DNA from: Candidatus Proruminimicrobium quisquiliarum
Lineage (GTDB): Bacteria; Elusimicrobiota; Endomicrobiia; Endomicrobiales; Endomicrobiaceae
Direction of reading: 5' to 3'
DNA length: 64,000 nt
Assembly: GCA_018433245.1 (NCBI GenBank)
Contig: JAHDRN010000005.1
Span: 1-64,000, forward strand
In this document: one piece after another, positions 8,578 to 17,648 of the stretch
Numbering within the stretch: the stretch's first letter is position 1
How the letters are laid out: each line of letters starts with the position of its first letter
Made by a program: the position numbers and the translations under genes
Notes under the pieces: model-generated
Database searches by the model: none
Told to the model about the DNA's origin: nothing
The model's input: only the letters and a program-made list of their open reading frames with translations

Positions 8578-9224
8578 ATAAAAAAATTAATCAAATAATC
8601 AAAATTTTAAATAAAGAATACGGAAACATAGGAATAGCTCTTAATTTTTCAAATGTTTTTGAACTTTTGGTCGCCACAATTCTGTCTGCCCAGTGCACGG
8701 ATAAAAGAGTAAACATAATTACATCCGAGTTATTTAAAAAATATAAAACAATAGAAGATTATGCAAAAGCAGATCTCGTTGAATTTCAAAATGACATAAA
8801 ATCGGCAGGTTTTTACAGAAACAAGGCCAAAAATATAATTTCAACCGCCAATAAAGTATTAGAGCATCATAAAGGAAAAGTTCCCGATACAATGGAAGAA
8901 CTCATAAAACTTAACGGAGTTGCAAGAAAAACGGCCAATATCGTATTGGGAAGCGGCTACGGAATAACCGCAGGAATTGCCGTTGACACTCATGTTATCA
9001 GACTTTCAAATCTTATAGGACTTTCAAAAAATACAGATCCCGTAAAGATAGAACAAGATCTCGTAAAAATAATACCTAAAAAATACTGGATAAAAATTTC
9101 ATTTTTAATACAAACTCTCGGACGAAGAATATGTAAAGCCAGAAAACCTTCCCATGAAATATGCCCCATAAAAAATTTATGCTTATTTTACGCAAAAAAC
9201 CGTAAAAAACGAAATATTGCCTAA
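8574..9224 (+). CDS. nth: Endonuclease III (DNA glycosylase/AP lyase) with a variant Fe-S ligand set
   Basis: 216 residues. Helix-hairpin-helix LNGVARKTANIVL carries the catalytic Lys, and AVDTHV carries the catalytic Asp. It removes oxidised pyrimidines in base excision repair. The C-terminal [4Fe-4S] loop normally reads C-x6-C-x2-C-x5-C. Here Cys187, Cys197 and Cys203 are present, but the second position is His194 (codon CAT at 9153-9155). The cluster may use a His ligand, be labile, or be absent. It is coupled to the upstream phosphatase gene by an ATGA overlap. Confidence 0.93.
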   Translation: MNKKINQIIKILNKEYGNIGIALNFSNVFELLVATILSAQCTDKRVNIITSELFKKYKTIEDYAKADLVEFQNDIKSAGFYRNKAKNIISTANKVLEHHKGKVPDTMEELIKLNGVARKTANIVLGSGYGITAGIAVDTHVIRLSNLIGLSKNTDPVKIEQDLVKIIPKKYWIKISFLIQTLGRRICKARKPSHEICPIKNLCLFYAKNRKKRNIA

Positions 9225-9245
9225 TATATTCAAACTTGCTATAAT
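9217..9245 (+). promoter_or_regulatory. Candidate promoter of the zinc-ribbon coiled-coil gene
   Basis: TTGCCT (9217-9222), 17-base spacer, TATAAT (9240-9245), about 40 bases before the ATG at 9285. The -10 is perfect and the -35 partial. Confidence 0.5.
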
Positions 9246-9284
9246 TTCGGGGTTAAAATCAATTTATGAATATGTGGAGACAGA

Positions 9285-9998
9285 ATGGAAAACTTAAAAG
9301 AAAATTTGCTGTTGCTGTGCGATTTGCAGGAGATTGACACGCGTATTGTTAACATGGAACAGAATCTTATTAATCTCCCGAAAAAAATAGAAGAAAAAAA
9401 ACGCGAAATTATTAATTTAAAAGCAGATTTTGAAAATAAAAAAGCCGAATATGTAAAATTGAATTCTCTTAAAAAAGAAAAAGAATCGGCGCTTGCGGCA
9501 AAAGAATCCGCAATAGCAAAACATACCGCGGATTTAAACACGGTAAAATCAAATGATCTTTATAAAACATGCCTTCTTGAAATAGAAAAATCAAAAGCGG
9601 ATAAAAGCAACATTGAAGACGAAATTCTCATTTTAATGGACGGCATTGAAAAAGAAATGTCAAATTTAAAAGAAAATGAAGAAACACTTAAAAAATCAGA
9701 ATCGGAAATCAACAATTCCGTTTCATTAATAGAACAGGACATTAAAAAAATTCAGACTGAAATTGACGTTTTAAAAAAAGAAAGAGAAGAATTTGCAAAG
9801 AAAATAAATTTGAACATTTTGTCTCAGTATGAAAGAATACGGGAAAACAGAAACGGACAGGGGCTTGCTCTTGTTGACGGAGACAGCTGCACCGGCTGCA
9901 ATATGGTATTAAGGCCTCAGCTTATAATGCAGGCTACAAAATGCACCGAAATTGTTTACTGCGACAACTGTTCAAGAATTTTATTTAATAAAAAATAA
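9285..9998 (+). CDS. Coiled-coil protein with C-terminal C4 zinc ribbon
   Basis: 237 residues. Residues ~10-180 are Lys/Glu-rich heptad sequence forming a long coiled coil. The C-terminal ~50 residues have two CxxC pairs (CTGC and CDNC) flanking RPQLIMQ, matching the widespread C4-type zinc-ribbon family seen in many bacterial phyla. Function is not established; nucleic-acid or protein scaffolding is suggested for relatives. It lies directly upstream of the RNase P RNA gene, an arrangement I have seen for this family elsewhere. Confidence 0.85.
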   Translation: MENLKENLLLLCDLQEIDTRIVNMEQNLINLPKKIEEKKREIINLKADFENKKAEYVKLNSLKKEKESALAAKESAIAKHTADLNTVKSNDLYKTCLLEIEKSKADKSNIEDEILILMDGIEKEMSNLKENEETLKKSESEINNSVSLIEQDIKKIQTEIDVLKKEREEFAKKINLNILSQYERIRENRNGQGLALVDGDSCTGCNMVLRPQLIMQATKCTEIVYCDNCSRILFNKK

Positions 9999-10007
9999 AA
10001 ATATAAT

Positions 10008-10331
10008 GCAGATACCGTATGGTCGCTTTACGCTTCGGGCGTAAAGAGGAAAGTCCGAACTTTACTCTCCTTACGGAGAAAAACGGTAGCGGGTAATCCC
10101 CGTCGTCCGCGAGGATAGAGGTGCGAACAGTGACGCTTTCTGCCGAAAGGCGGAAGGTTCCCTTTTAAGGGAAAATCCCGCTATAATGAAAACGGGAATG
10201 AAACGGCTAAATCCTTACCGGAAAGCAAGATAGAAGTTTTATCGCTTGACCGCATAAAGCAATTTATGCGGCAGAGAAATGACCATAGTGTTCGGAAACG
10301 AACATACAAAATTCGGTGTATAGGTATCTGC
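10008..10331 (+). ncRNA. rnpB: RNase P RNA (class A)
   Basis: Contains the universal core GAGGAAAGTCCGAAC near 10048 and the matching 3' core AGAAATGACCATAG near 10274, which form the P4/J regions. The ends pair as P1 (GCAGATACC at 10008-10016 with GGTATCTGC at 10323-10331). About 324 bases, slightly short for type A. It processes tRNA 5' ends with the RnpA protein. A TATAAT lies immediately upstream (10002-10007), so the true 5' end may be a few bases further in. Confidence 0.93.
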
Positions 10332-10354
10332 GTTTCTTTTATAAAGGTTTTATT

Positions 10355-10717
10355 ATGGATCTGATTTCCGTCATTTATTGCATACTTATCGGTTTACTGG
10401 CCGGTTCTTTAAGCGGTTTGGTCGGCATAGGCGGCGGCATTGTTATGGTCCCGTTAATGGTTCTGTTTTTTGCAATGCCTCAGCATCTGGCGCAGGGCAC
10501 TTCTCTGGCAGTTCTTCCGGCAAGCATCATCACTATATGGGTGTATTATAAATCAGGCAATGTCAATATTCCGGTTGCGCTTATTATTTGCTGCGGATTT
10601 ATCATAGGCGGTTATTTCGGAGCCAAATTCGCATCCGTATTGCCGGCAAATATCTTAAGAAAAATATTCTCAATTATTATGCTTATTGTCGCCGTTAAAA
10701 TGTTTTTTTCTAAATAG
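10355..10717 (+). CDS. Half-size TauE/SafE (TSUP) family membrane protein
   Basis: 120 residues with four hydrophobic segments. The N-terminal GLVGIGGGIVMVPLM motif and the QGTSLAVLP element match one repeat of the TSUP family of sulfite/organosulfonate exporters. Full proteins have two such repeats (~250 residues), and only one is present here, so it would have to dimerise. I start at the ATG at 10355 (AAAGG upstream). The frame extends further back but only into RNase P RNA. Confidence 0.8.
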   Translation: MDLISVIYCILIGLLAGSLSGLVGIGGGIVMVPLMVLFFAMPQHLAQGTSLAVLPASIITIWVYYKSGNVNIPVALIICCGFIIGGYFGAKFASVLPANILRKIFSIIMLIVAVKMFFSK

Positions 10718-10726
10718 GAATGCCTA

Positions 10727-11623
10727 ATGAGCGATTCTTTTTATCACAAACCGGTTATGCAGGATGAAGTAACAGAATATCTTATTACATCAAACAAAGG
10801 TTTATACGCCGACTGTACTTTCGGAGGAGGCGGTCATTCTTTTCATTTTTTAGAAAAATTTGACAATATAAAAATATTAGCTTTTGACCAGGACGCAGAC
10901 TCATACGATTATTTTTTGAACAACGAGCAGAACAAACGTTTTCATAACAGAATTATATTCTGCAGGTCAAATTTCAGAGACATACTCAAAATTATAAAAG
11001 AAAAAGGATTTGACCGGCTTAACGGAGTATTCGCCGATTTGGGAGTGTCGTCAAAACAGCTTGACGATATGACAAGAGGTTTTTCTTTTAATTCAGATGA
11101 AATCCTTGATATGCGAATGGACCGGACAAAAAATATTTCGGCATACGAAGTTATAAACTCCTATTCGGAAGAAGAATTAAAAAATATTTTTTTTGAATAC
11201 GGAGAAGAATCTTTCGCGCCGCAGATAGCCGCGCAAATTGTCCGCTCAAGGCTTAAAGGCAAAATACGCACATGCAGGCAGTTAAGCGGCATAGTATCAT
11301 CCGTAAAATGGAAAAAAGACAAAATAAATCCGGCGACAAAAATTTTTCAGGCGTTAAGAATATATGTAAACGATGAACTGGGCAGTCTCAGAGATTTTCT
11401 TGACAGTCTTCCGGAAATTCTGCTCCCCGGAGCCAGAGCGGTAATACTTACGTATCATTCTCTTGAAGACAGAATGGTAAAACAGAGTTTTAAAAACTTT
11501 CATAAAAATGGATTAAAAATTATTAACAAAAAAGTTATAATAGTCTCTGAAGCCGAAGCGATAAGCAACCCTAGAAGCAGAAGCGCGAAGATGCGAATAT
11601 TGGAGAATTCAAAAAATGAATAA
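10727..11623 (+). CDS. rsmH: 16S rRNA C1402 N4-methyltransferase RsmH (MraW)
   Basis: 298 residues. The SAM-binding DCTFGGGGHS is at about 29-38, FADLGVSSKQLDD near 105, and YHSLEDRMVK near 247, all RsmH hallmarks. It methylates C1402 in the ribosomal decoding centre. Its place at the head of the division/cell-wall cluster is conserved across bacteria. It overlaps the next gene by eight bases. Confidence 0.96.
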   Translation: MSDSFYHKPVMQDEVTEYLITSNKGLYADCTFGGGGHSFHFLEKFDNIKILAFDQDADSYDYFLNNEQNKRFHNRIIFCRSNFRDILKIIKEKGFDRLNGVFADLGVSSKQLDDMTRGFSFNSDEILDMRMDRTKNISAYEVINSYSEEELKNIFFEYGEESFAPQIAAQIVRSRLKGKIRTCRQLSGIVSSVKWKKDKINPATKIFQALRIYVNDELGSLRDFLDSLPEILLPGARAVILTYHSLEDRMVKQSFKNFHKNGLKIINKKVIIVSEAEAISNPRSRSAKMRILENSKNE

Positions 11624-11900
11624 TAACAAACATAAAAAATCCAACATTTTGGTTTTATTTTGGATTATGCTTGTAGTGCTTTTGACGATATTAATTTACA
11701 CTTATGAAAACAATCTGCTGTTAAAATTTGAATCCAAAAATTCAATTTTGAAAACCGAATACGACAAACTTAAAACAGATACCGATGAAATAAAATACAA
11801 GATAAACGCCATTCTTGCTCTGGAAAAACTTGATAAAATCGCAAAAGAAAAAAACTTTACGACGCCTGCCGAAAAAGAAATCGTTAATATAAAAGAATGA
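11616..11900 (+). CDS. ftsL: FtsL-like small bitopic division protein
   Basis: 94 residues: a short basic cytoplasmic start, one transmembrane helix (about 10-28), then a coiled-coil segment. Sequence identity to FtsL is always low. The call rests on topology, size, and position between rsmH and the class B PBP. It is coupled to both neighbours (8-base overlap before, ATGA after). Confidence 0.7.
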   Translation: MNNNKHKKSNILVLFWIMLVVLLTILIYTYENNLLLKFESKNSILKTEYDKLKTDTDEIKYKINAILALEKLDKIAKEKNFTTPAEKEIVNIKE

Positions 11901-13645
11901 TCAGAAAAAATATATTCACATTTCAGCAAAATAAAAATGATACAGCCGTTACCGGAAGAAAAATATTTCTTCTTTCATGCCTGCTTTTTATATTTTTTAT
12001 AATTATCGCAAGAGCTTTTTATTTCCAGGTTTTTAAATTCGCCGATACGGAAAAACGCGCTGATTCCACCGTAAACAAAGAAATCATAGAAAAACCCAAG
12101 CGCGGCGATATATTGGACAGAAACGGCAATATTCTTGCGATGAGCGTGAAAAAATATTCACTGTTTTTAGACGGCAAAAATATCAACGACACGGCTAAAA
12201 TAACAAAAATACTAAATGACGCCGGCATACAACTTTCCAAAAAACAAATGACGGAAATAAACAAAAAAAACAGAAACATAAAAATAACCGATGATTTAGA
12301 CGAGATTTCTGTAGAAAAAATAAAAGAAAACAAAAAGTTTCTTATAGGACACGAATATAAATTAACTTACAGATATGTGCGTCTTTATCCCGAAACAAAA
12401 ATGCTTTCACATGTTTTGGGAAGAGTCAATAGCGACGGAAAAGGCATTGAAGGTATTGAAAAAACATGCGACAATCATTTGACCGGCAATTCTTTAAAAA
12501 TATCCGCAAAAGAAATCGGAGGAATAAATAAAAAAAGAATTTATACCGAAACTCCGAATGAAAATTCTTACTACGGAAAAACCGTTACTCTTACAATTGA
12601 CAAAAAAATACAATTTATAGCCGAACAGGAATTACAGGAAGGATTGAAAAAGAATAAAGCAAAACATGCGGTAGCCATAGTTCAGGATCCCCATTCAGGC
12701 GAAATTCTTGCGATGGTCTCGCTGCCTAATTATAATCCGGGAAAAAAAATAAAAGACATATCCGTATTGCGTAATTATGCCATAAGCGGCACTCTTGAAC
12801 CCGGTTCAACATTTAAAATTATAGCGCTTGCCGGAGTACTTGAAGAACATTTGTTCAAACCGACTGACAGAATAGACTGTATGAACGGGAAAATGGAAAT
12901 TTATAAAAATGTCGTAATAAGCGACCATGAAAAACAGAAAGTTATTTCGCTTGCCCGTGTAATGGAAGTTTCTTCAAATATCGGAACTGCCAAAATAGCC
13001 TTAGCTTTGGGGGAAGACAGATTTTATAAATACATCAAAATATTCGGGTTTGACAGCAAAACCGGAATAGAACTAAACGGAGAAGAAAACGGAGTGTTAA
13101 AACCTACAAAAACATGGAGCGGCCGAAGCCTGCATACCATTTCATTCGGGCAGGAAATTCTTACAACTCCTTTGCAAACTGTCAACAGTTTTTCGGCAAT
13201 CGCAAATAACGGACTTCTTTTAAAGCCTCAAATAATCAAATCTATAGACTGCGTGCAGCAGTCTACGCAGCCTGTATCCATAAGACGCGCTGTTTCTGAA
13301 GATACGGCTTTTGAAATTCGTAAAATTTTAAAGGGAGTTGTTGACAAAGGAACTGGAGCCGGAGCAAAAATTGAAGGATATACAGCAGGCGGAAAGACAG
13401 GCACCGCGCAAAAAATAGATAAAACAACAGGAAAATATTCAAAAAAACATTATGTCTCTTCTTTTTGCGGAATGATTCCGGCAATGGAGCCGAAACTTGT
13501 AATACTTGTTTTATTTGACGAACCGCAGGGAGATTATTACGCCTCTTCTGTTGCCGCTCCTGTTTTTGCTAAAATAGCTCAGAGAACGATGCAATATCTT
13601 AATATACCGAAAGATGAAATTGGCGTAAAAAAAAATAAGGAATAA
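11897..13645 (+). CDS. ftsI: Class B penicillin-binding protein (FtsI/PBP3-like transpeptidase)
   Basis: 582 residues. It has an N-terminal membrane anchor (about 24-44) and a PBP dimerisation domain with RGDILDRNG. In the transpeptidase domain the catalytic Ser304 lies in STFK (304-307), SSN is at 359-361 and KTG at 500-502. It crosslinks septal peptidoglycan together with FtsW, which is encoded further down the cluster. No PASTA domains. ATGA overlap with the ftsL-like gene. Confidence 0.93.
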   Translation: MIRKNIFTFQQNKNDTAVTGRKIFLLSCLLFIFFIIIARAFYFQVFKFADTEKRADSTVNKEIIEKPKRGDILDRNGNILAMSVKKYSLFLDGKNINDTAKITKILNDAGIQLSKKQMTEINKKNRNIKITDDLDEISVEKIKENKKFLIGHEYKLTYRYVRLYPETKMLSHVLGRVNSDGKGIEGIEKTCDNHLTGNSLKISAKEIGGINKKRIYTETPNENSYYGKTVTLTIDKKIQFIAEQELQEGLKKNKAKHAVAIVQDPHSGEILAMVSLPNYNPGKKIKDISVLRNYAISGTLEPGSTFKIIALAGVLEEHLFKPTDRIDCMNGKMEIYKNVVISDHEKQKVISLARVMEVSSNIGTAKIALALGEDRFYKYIKIFGFDSKTGIELNGEENGVLKPTKTWSGRSLHTISFGQEILTTPLQTVNSFSAIANNGLLLKPQIIKSIDCVQQSTQPVSIRRAVSEDTAFEIRKILKGVVDKGTGAGAKIEGYTAGGKTGTAQKIDKTTGKYSKKHYVSSFCGMIPAMEPKLVILVLFDEPQGDYYASSVAAPVFAKIAQRTMQYLNIPKDEIGVKKNKE

Positions 13646-13647
13646 CT

Positions 13648-15111
13648 ATGTTATTAGGAAATTTAATATCCGAATTAAACGCTCAAATATACGGGAATAT
13701 TGAAACTGAAATTACCGGATTATCATACGATTCAAGAACCGTACGCAAAGGTTTCGTATTCTTCGCATTTAAAGGTATTCACGCGGACGGCGCATCATTT
13801 GCGCACGAAGCCGCAGCCAAAGGCGCGGCATGCGTAGTTTCCGAAAACAAAATAGATAATCTCGGATGCACAAACGCCGTAGTTAAAGACATTAACGAAG
13901 CCATGTCAAAAATGAGTTCAAAATTTTATGATTATCCCGACAAAAAAATGACGATTATAGGAGTTACCGGAACCAACGGAAAAACTTCAATAACGTATAT
14001 GACGGAATCTTTGTTCAAATCAATGGGGATACAGATAGGAGTTATAGGCACGATATCTTACAGATACGCCGGTAAAATAATCGATGCTCCGAACACTACG
14101 CCGCAATCTTTAGATCTTTACAGAATGATGTCCGAAATGGCGGCGGCAGGAATAAAATATCTTATAACGGAAGTTTCATCTCATTCTCTCTCTTTGGGCA
14201 GAGTAAAAGGAATAGAATTTGATATCGCCGTTTTTACAAATTTAACTCCGGACCATCTTGATTTTCATAAAAACATGAATTCTTATTTTGAAGCCAAATC
14301 AATGTTATTTTCATCGCTTTCAAACAACCGGAAAAAAAATACAAAATACACAATTTTAAATATTGATGACGATTACGGCAAAAAACTTTTTGAAAATGAC
14401 ATTAAAGCCGAAAAGCTTTCCTATTCAACAAAAGACGTAAAAGCCGCAATCTCGGCTTCCGATATAAAACTTAAAAATACAGATTCTTCTTTTACTCTTA
14501 AAACAAATTTCGGAACAAAATCTTTATCCGTTCATCACATAGGACTTCATAACGTTTACAATATTCTTGCCGTAACAGGAATTTGTATCGCCGCAGGTTT
14601 TAAATTTGAAGATATTGTGCGTTTTATAGAAAATACATCTCCCGCGCCGGGAAGATTTGAAAAAATCGTTTCAAAAAAAGGTTTTACCGTTATTATAGAT
14701 TATGCGCACACCGACGATGCTTTAAAAAACGTACTGTCGGCGATTAAAAATCTTAATCCCTCAAGAATTATCACCGTATTCGGATGTGGCGGAAACAGAG
14801 ACAGAACAAAAAGACCTGTTATGGCAAAAACCGCCTGCACAATGAGCGACTTTGTTTTTATAACGTCGGACAACCCGAGAGAAGAAGATCCCGTAAAGAT
14901 AACCGAAGAGATTGAGTCCGGCGCTAAAGAAATCAATAAAACAAATTACAAAACAATAATAGACAGACGCAGCGCAATTGCAGAAGCTGTTAAATATGCC
15001 GGCAAAAATGATATAGTATTGCTTGCCGGAAAAGGGCACGAAAAATACCAGATAATAGGAACCACAAAGTTTCATTTTGACGATAAAGAAGAAGTAATGA
15101 AACTTATATAA
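13648..15111 (+). CDS. murE: UDP-MurNAc-tripeptide synthetase, meso-DAP adding
   Basis: 487 residues, Mur ligase with the ATP loop GVTGTNGKTS at 105-114, the central TNLTPDHLDFH, and the DNPR motif at 408-411, which in this family marks meso-diaminopimelate (rather than lysine) as the added amino acid. GKGHEKYQ is near the C-terminus. This tells that the wall is of the mDAP type. It lies three bases after the PBP gene, with an AAGG ribosome site. Confidence 0.96.
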   Translation: MLLGNLISELNAQIYGNIETEITGLSYDSRTVRKGFVFFAFKGIHADGASFAHEAAAKGAACVVSENKIDNLGCTNAVVKDINEAMSKMSSKFYDYPDKKMTIIGVTGTNGKTSITYMTESLFKSMGIQIGVIGTISYRYAGKIIDAPNTTPQSLDLYRMMSEMAAAGIKYLITEVSSHSLSLGRVKGIEFDIAVFTNLTPDHLDFHKNMNSYFEAKSMLFSSLSNNRKKNTKYTILNIDDDYGKKLFENDIKAEKLSYSTKDVKAAISASDIKLKNTDSSFTLKTNFGTKSLSVHHIGLHNVYNILAVTGICIAAGFKFEDIVRFIENTSPAPGRFEKIVSKKGFTVIIDYAHTDDALKNVLSAIKNLNPSRIITVFGCGGNRDRTKRPVMAKTACTMSDFVFITSDNPREEDPVKITEEIESGAKEINKTNYKTIIDRRSAIAEAVKYAGKNDIVLLAGKGHEKYQIIGTTKFHFDDKEEVMKLI

Positions 15112-15117
15112 TTTAAA

Positions 15118-16509
15118 ATGGAAAATATAAATTTAAATGAAATAATAAAAGCTGCAGGCGGCGCATTAACAAAAGGCAATCCCGAAATAAACATAAACAA
15201 AATAGGAATAGATTCAAGAACCATAGAGAAAGATGCGTTATTTTTTGCAATAAAAGGTAAAACTCTTGACGGTAATAATTTCATAAAAGACGCGGTCCAA
15301 AAAGAAGTTGCCGCCGTAATCTATTCAACCGAAGGAGCCGAAAAGAATTTTTCGGACGCAAAAACGGTTTTTGTAAGAGTTCCCGACACTTCTCTTGCTC
15401 TTGAAACGGCTGCGAAACTTTACAAACGTAAATTTAAAGATTTGATAACGGTTTCAATAACGGGCTCAAACGGAAAAACGACGACAAAAGAAATGCTTGC
15501 CTCAATTCTCAAACAAAAAGCAAAGACTCTGAACAATCAGGGGAATTTCAATAACAGAATAGGCGTTCCTCTTACCGTTTTCAACATTTCTTACGATACA
15601 AAATACGCGGTTTTTGAACTTGGAACTTCCGAATTCGGCGAAATAAAAGTTTTAACCGGAATAACAGAACCGGATTATGCCGTAATAACGAATATAGGTT
15701 CTTCCCATCTTGAATTTTTTAAGACGCAAGATAATGTTTTGAAAGAAAAAAGAGAAATTATCAACGGCCTTAAAGAAAACGGAACGATTGCGTTAAATAT
15801 TGACAATTCTTATCTAAAATCAATAATTGAAGAAACAAAAAAGACGCGTAAAGTCATAACTTTCGGTTTTTCAAATGATGCCGACGTTTACGCAGATAAT
15901 ATAAAACTTGACGGAGAAACTACGGTATTTAATATAACTATTAAAGGCATCACAGATGTTTTTGAAATACCTATAAAATCAAAATTTAACGTTTTAAATG
16001 CGTTAGGAGCCGCGGCAACGGCTTATTCAATGGGCTTTTCTATTGAAGAGATAAAGAACGGTCTTAAAACTTTTACCCCTCCTAAAATGAGAATGCAGAC
16101 AGTCAAACTTTCAAACGGCGCTCTTGCAATAAACGACGCTTATAATGCAAACCCCTCTTCAATGTCGGCGGCGATTTTATCGCTTGAACAGTCATATCCC
16201 GGGAAAGATATTATTCTTGTAATAGGCGATATGCTTGAACTGGGAGAAAATTCCTCTCAGTATCACGCGGAAATAGGCGATCTCATAAATAAAATATCTT
16301 CCGTAAAAACAGTTTATATGTACGGAGATAAAATAAAATATACCGGAGAACGCATTGCCGGCAAAGATGTAATTTTTTTTAGCGACAGAGATAGTCTGTT
16401 AAATTCCATTAAGACAAAAATCAAACAAAATTCTCTTGTGTTTTTTAAAGCGTCAAGAGGCATAAAACTTGATATAATATATGACAACCTTATAACTTCG
16501 GAGATCTAA
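15118..16509 (+). CDS. murF: UDP-MurNAc-tripeptide:D-Ala-D-Ala ligase
   Basis: 463 residues with SITGSNGKTTTKEML as ATP loop, the NNRIGVPLT segment characteristic of MurF, and DAYNANPSSM in the second half. It adds D-Ala-D-Ala to complete the pentapeptide precursor. It starts six bases after murE without a clear ribosome site and directly abuts mraY. Confidence 0.96.
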   Translation: MENINLNEIIKAAGGALTKGNPEININKIGIDSRTIEKDALFFAIKGKTLDGNNFIKDAVQKEVAAVIYSTEGAEKNFSDAKTVFVRVPDTSLALETAAKLYKRKFKDLITVSITGSNGKTTTKEMLASILKQKAKTLNNQGNFNNRIGVPLTVFNISYDTKYAVFELGTSEFGEIKVLTGITEPDYAVITNIGSSHLEFFKTQDNVLKEKREIINGLKENGTIALNIDNSYLKSIIEETKKTRKVITFGFSNDADVYADNIKLDGETTVFNITIKGITDVFEIPIKSKFNVLNALGAAATAYSMGFSIEEIKNGLKTFTPPKMRMQTVKLSNGALAINDAYNANPSSMSAAILSLEQSYPGKDIILVIGDMLELGENSSQYHAEIGDLINKISSVKTVYMYGDKIKYTGERIAGKDVIFFSDRDSLLNSIKTKIKQNSLVFFKASRGIKLDIIYDNLITSEI

Positions 16510-17595
16510 ATGCTATACCATTTTCTTTACGGACTCAGAGATATTTTTTCGCCTTTCAATCTTTTTCAATATATAACTTTCAGAGCGGGCGGCGCCGTTC
16601 TTACAAGCCTTCTGATAACTTTTTTAATAGCCCCTTACATAATAAATAAACTTAAAGAATTAAAAGCCGGACAGCCTGTAAGAGACTGCGCTCCTTCAAA
16701 CCATCACTGTAAATCAGGCACGCCTACGATGGGCGGCTTAATAATAATAATTTCAATACTTATATCCGTTCTTTTATGGGCCAGACTTGACAATCCCTAT
16801 ATTTTGTGGCTCTCCGCAGCAACGCTGTTTTTCGGAATAATAGGTTTTACCGACGACTATCTTAAATTGACAAAAAAAAATCCGAAAGGACTCGCCGGAA
16901 GAAAAAAATTATTCTGGCAGACTCTGTTTTCGCTTGCGGTAGTAACTTATTTGTTTTTTAATCCGGTAAATGCAAACTACGCAACTTCTCTTAATATACC
17001 TTTTTTAAAAAATTGTTTTTTGCCTTTGTCTTATTTATATTTTGTTCTTATTCTTTTTGTTATAGTAGGAAGTTCAAACGCGGTAAATCTGACTGACGGA
17101 TTGGACGGACTTGCAATAGGCAATATTATAATAGCGACTCTTACTCTGGCTTTATTTTCTTATCTTATCGGAAACTCTCATATATCGTCTTATCTTAAAA
17201 TCATATATGTCTCAGGTGCAGGAGAAATATCCGTTTTTTTAATGGCAATGTTCGGCGCAAGCATCGGATTTCTATGGTATAACGCGCACCCTGCCGAAGT
17301 TTTCATGGGAGATACCGGAAGTCTTTGTTTGGGAGGGCTTTTGGGGCTTGTTGCGGTATTTATAAAACAGGAACTTATTTTATTTATAGTAGGCGGAATA
17401 TTTGTCGTTGAGGCTTTGTCGGTTCTCATTCAGGTGGCTGTATTTAAAAAAACAAATAAACGCGTATTCAAAATGGCGCCTATTCACCATCATTTTGAAC
17501 TCGGCGGATTAAGAGAAACTAAAGTCACTATAAGATTTTGGATTATCGGCATTATTCTGGCAATAATAGCGATTGCCTCATTAAAAATCAGATAA
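16510..17595 (+). CDS. mraY: Phospho-MurNAc-pentapeptide transferase
   Basis: 361 residues with about ten transmembrane helices. Diagnostic sites are FTDDYLKLTKKNPKGL (the DDY pair), NLTDGLDGLA, and PIHHHFELGG (the His triad), as in all MraY. It makes lipid I on the inner face of the membrane. The ATG follows the murF stop directly, with GGAG upstream. Confidence 0.97.
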   Translation: MLYHFLYGLRDIFSPFNLFQYITFRAGGAVLTSLLITFLIAPYIINKLKELKAGQPVRDCAPSNHHCKSGTPTMGGLIIIISILISVLLWARLDNPYILWLSAATLFFGIIGFTDDYLKLTKKNPKGLAGRKKLFWQTLFSLAVVTYLFFNPVNANYATSLNIPFLKNCFLPLSYLYFVLILFVIVGSSNAVNLTDGLDGLAIGNIIIATLTLALFSYLIGNSHISSYLKIIYVSGAGEISVFLMAMFGASIGFLWYNAHPAEVFMGDTGSLCLGGLLGLVAVFIKQELILFIVGGIFVVEALSVLIQVAVFKKTNKRVFKMAPIHHHFELGGLRETKVTIRFWIIGIILAIIAIASLKIR

Positions 17596-17648
17596 CACAA
17601 TCATAAAAACCACTGCTGTTTTAGATAAATTTAAATTCGGGATAAAAA

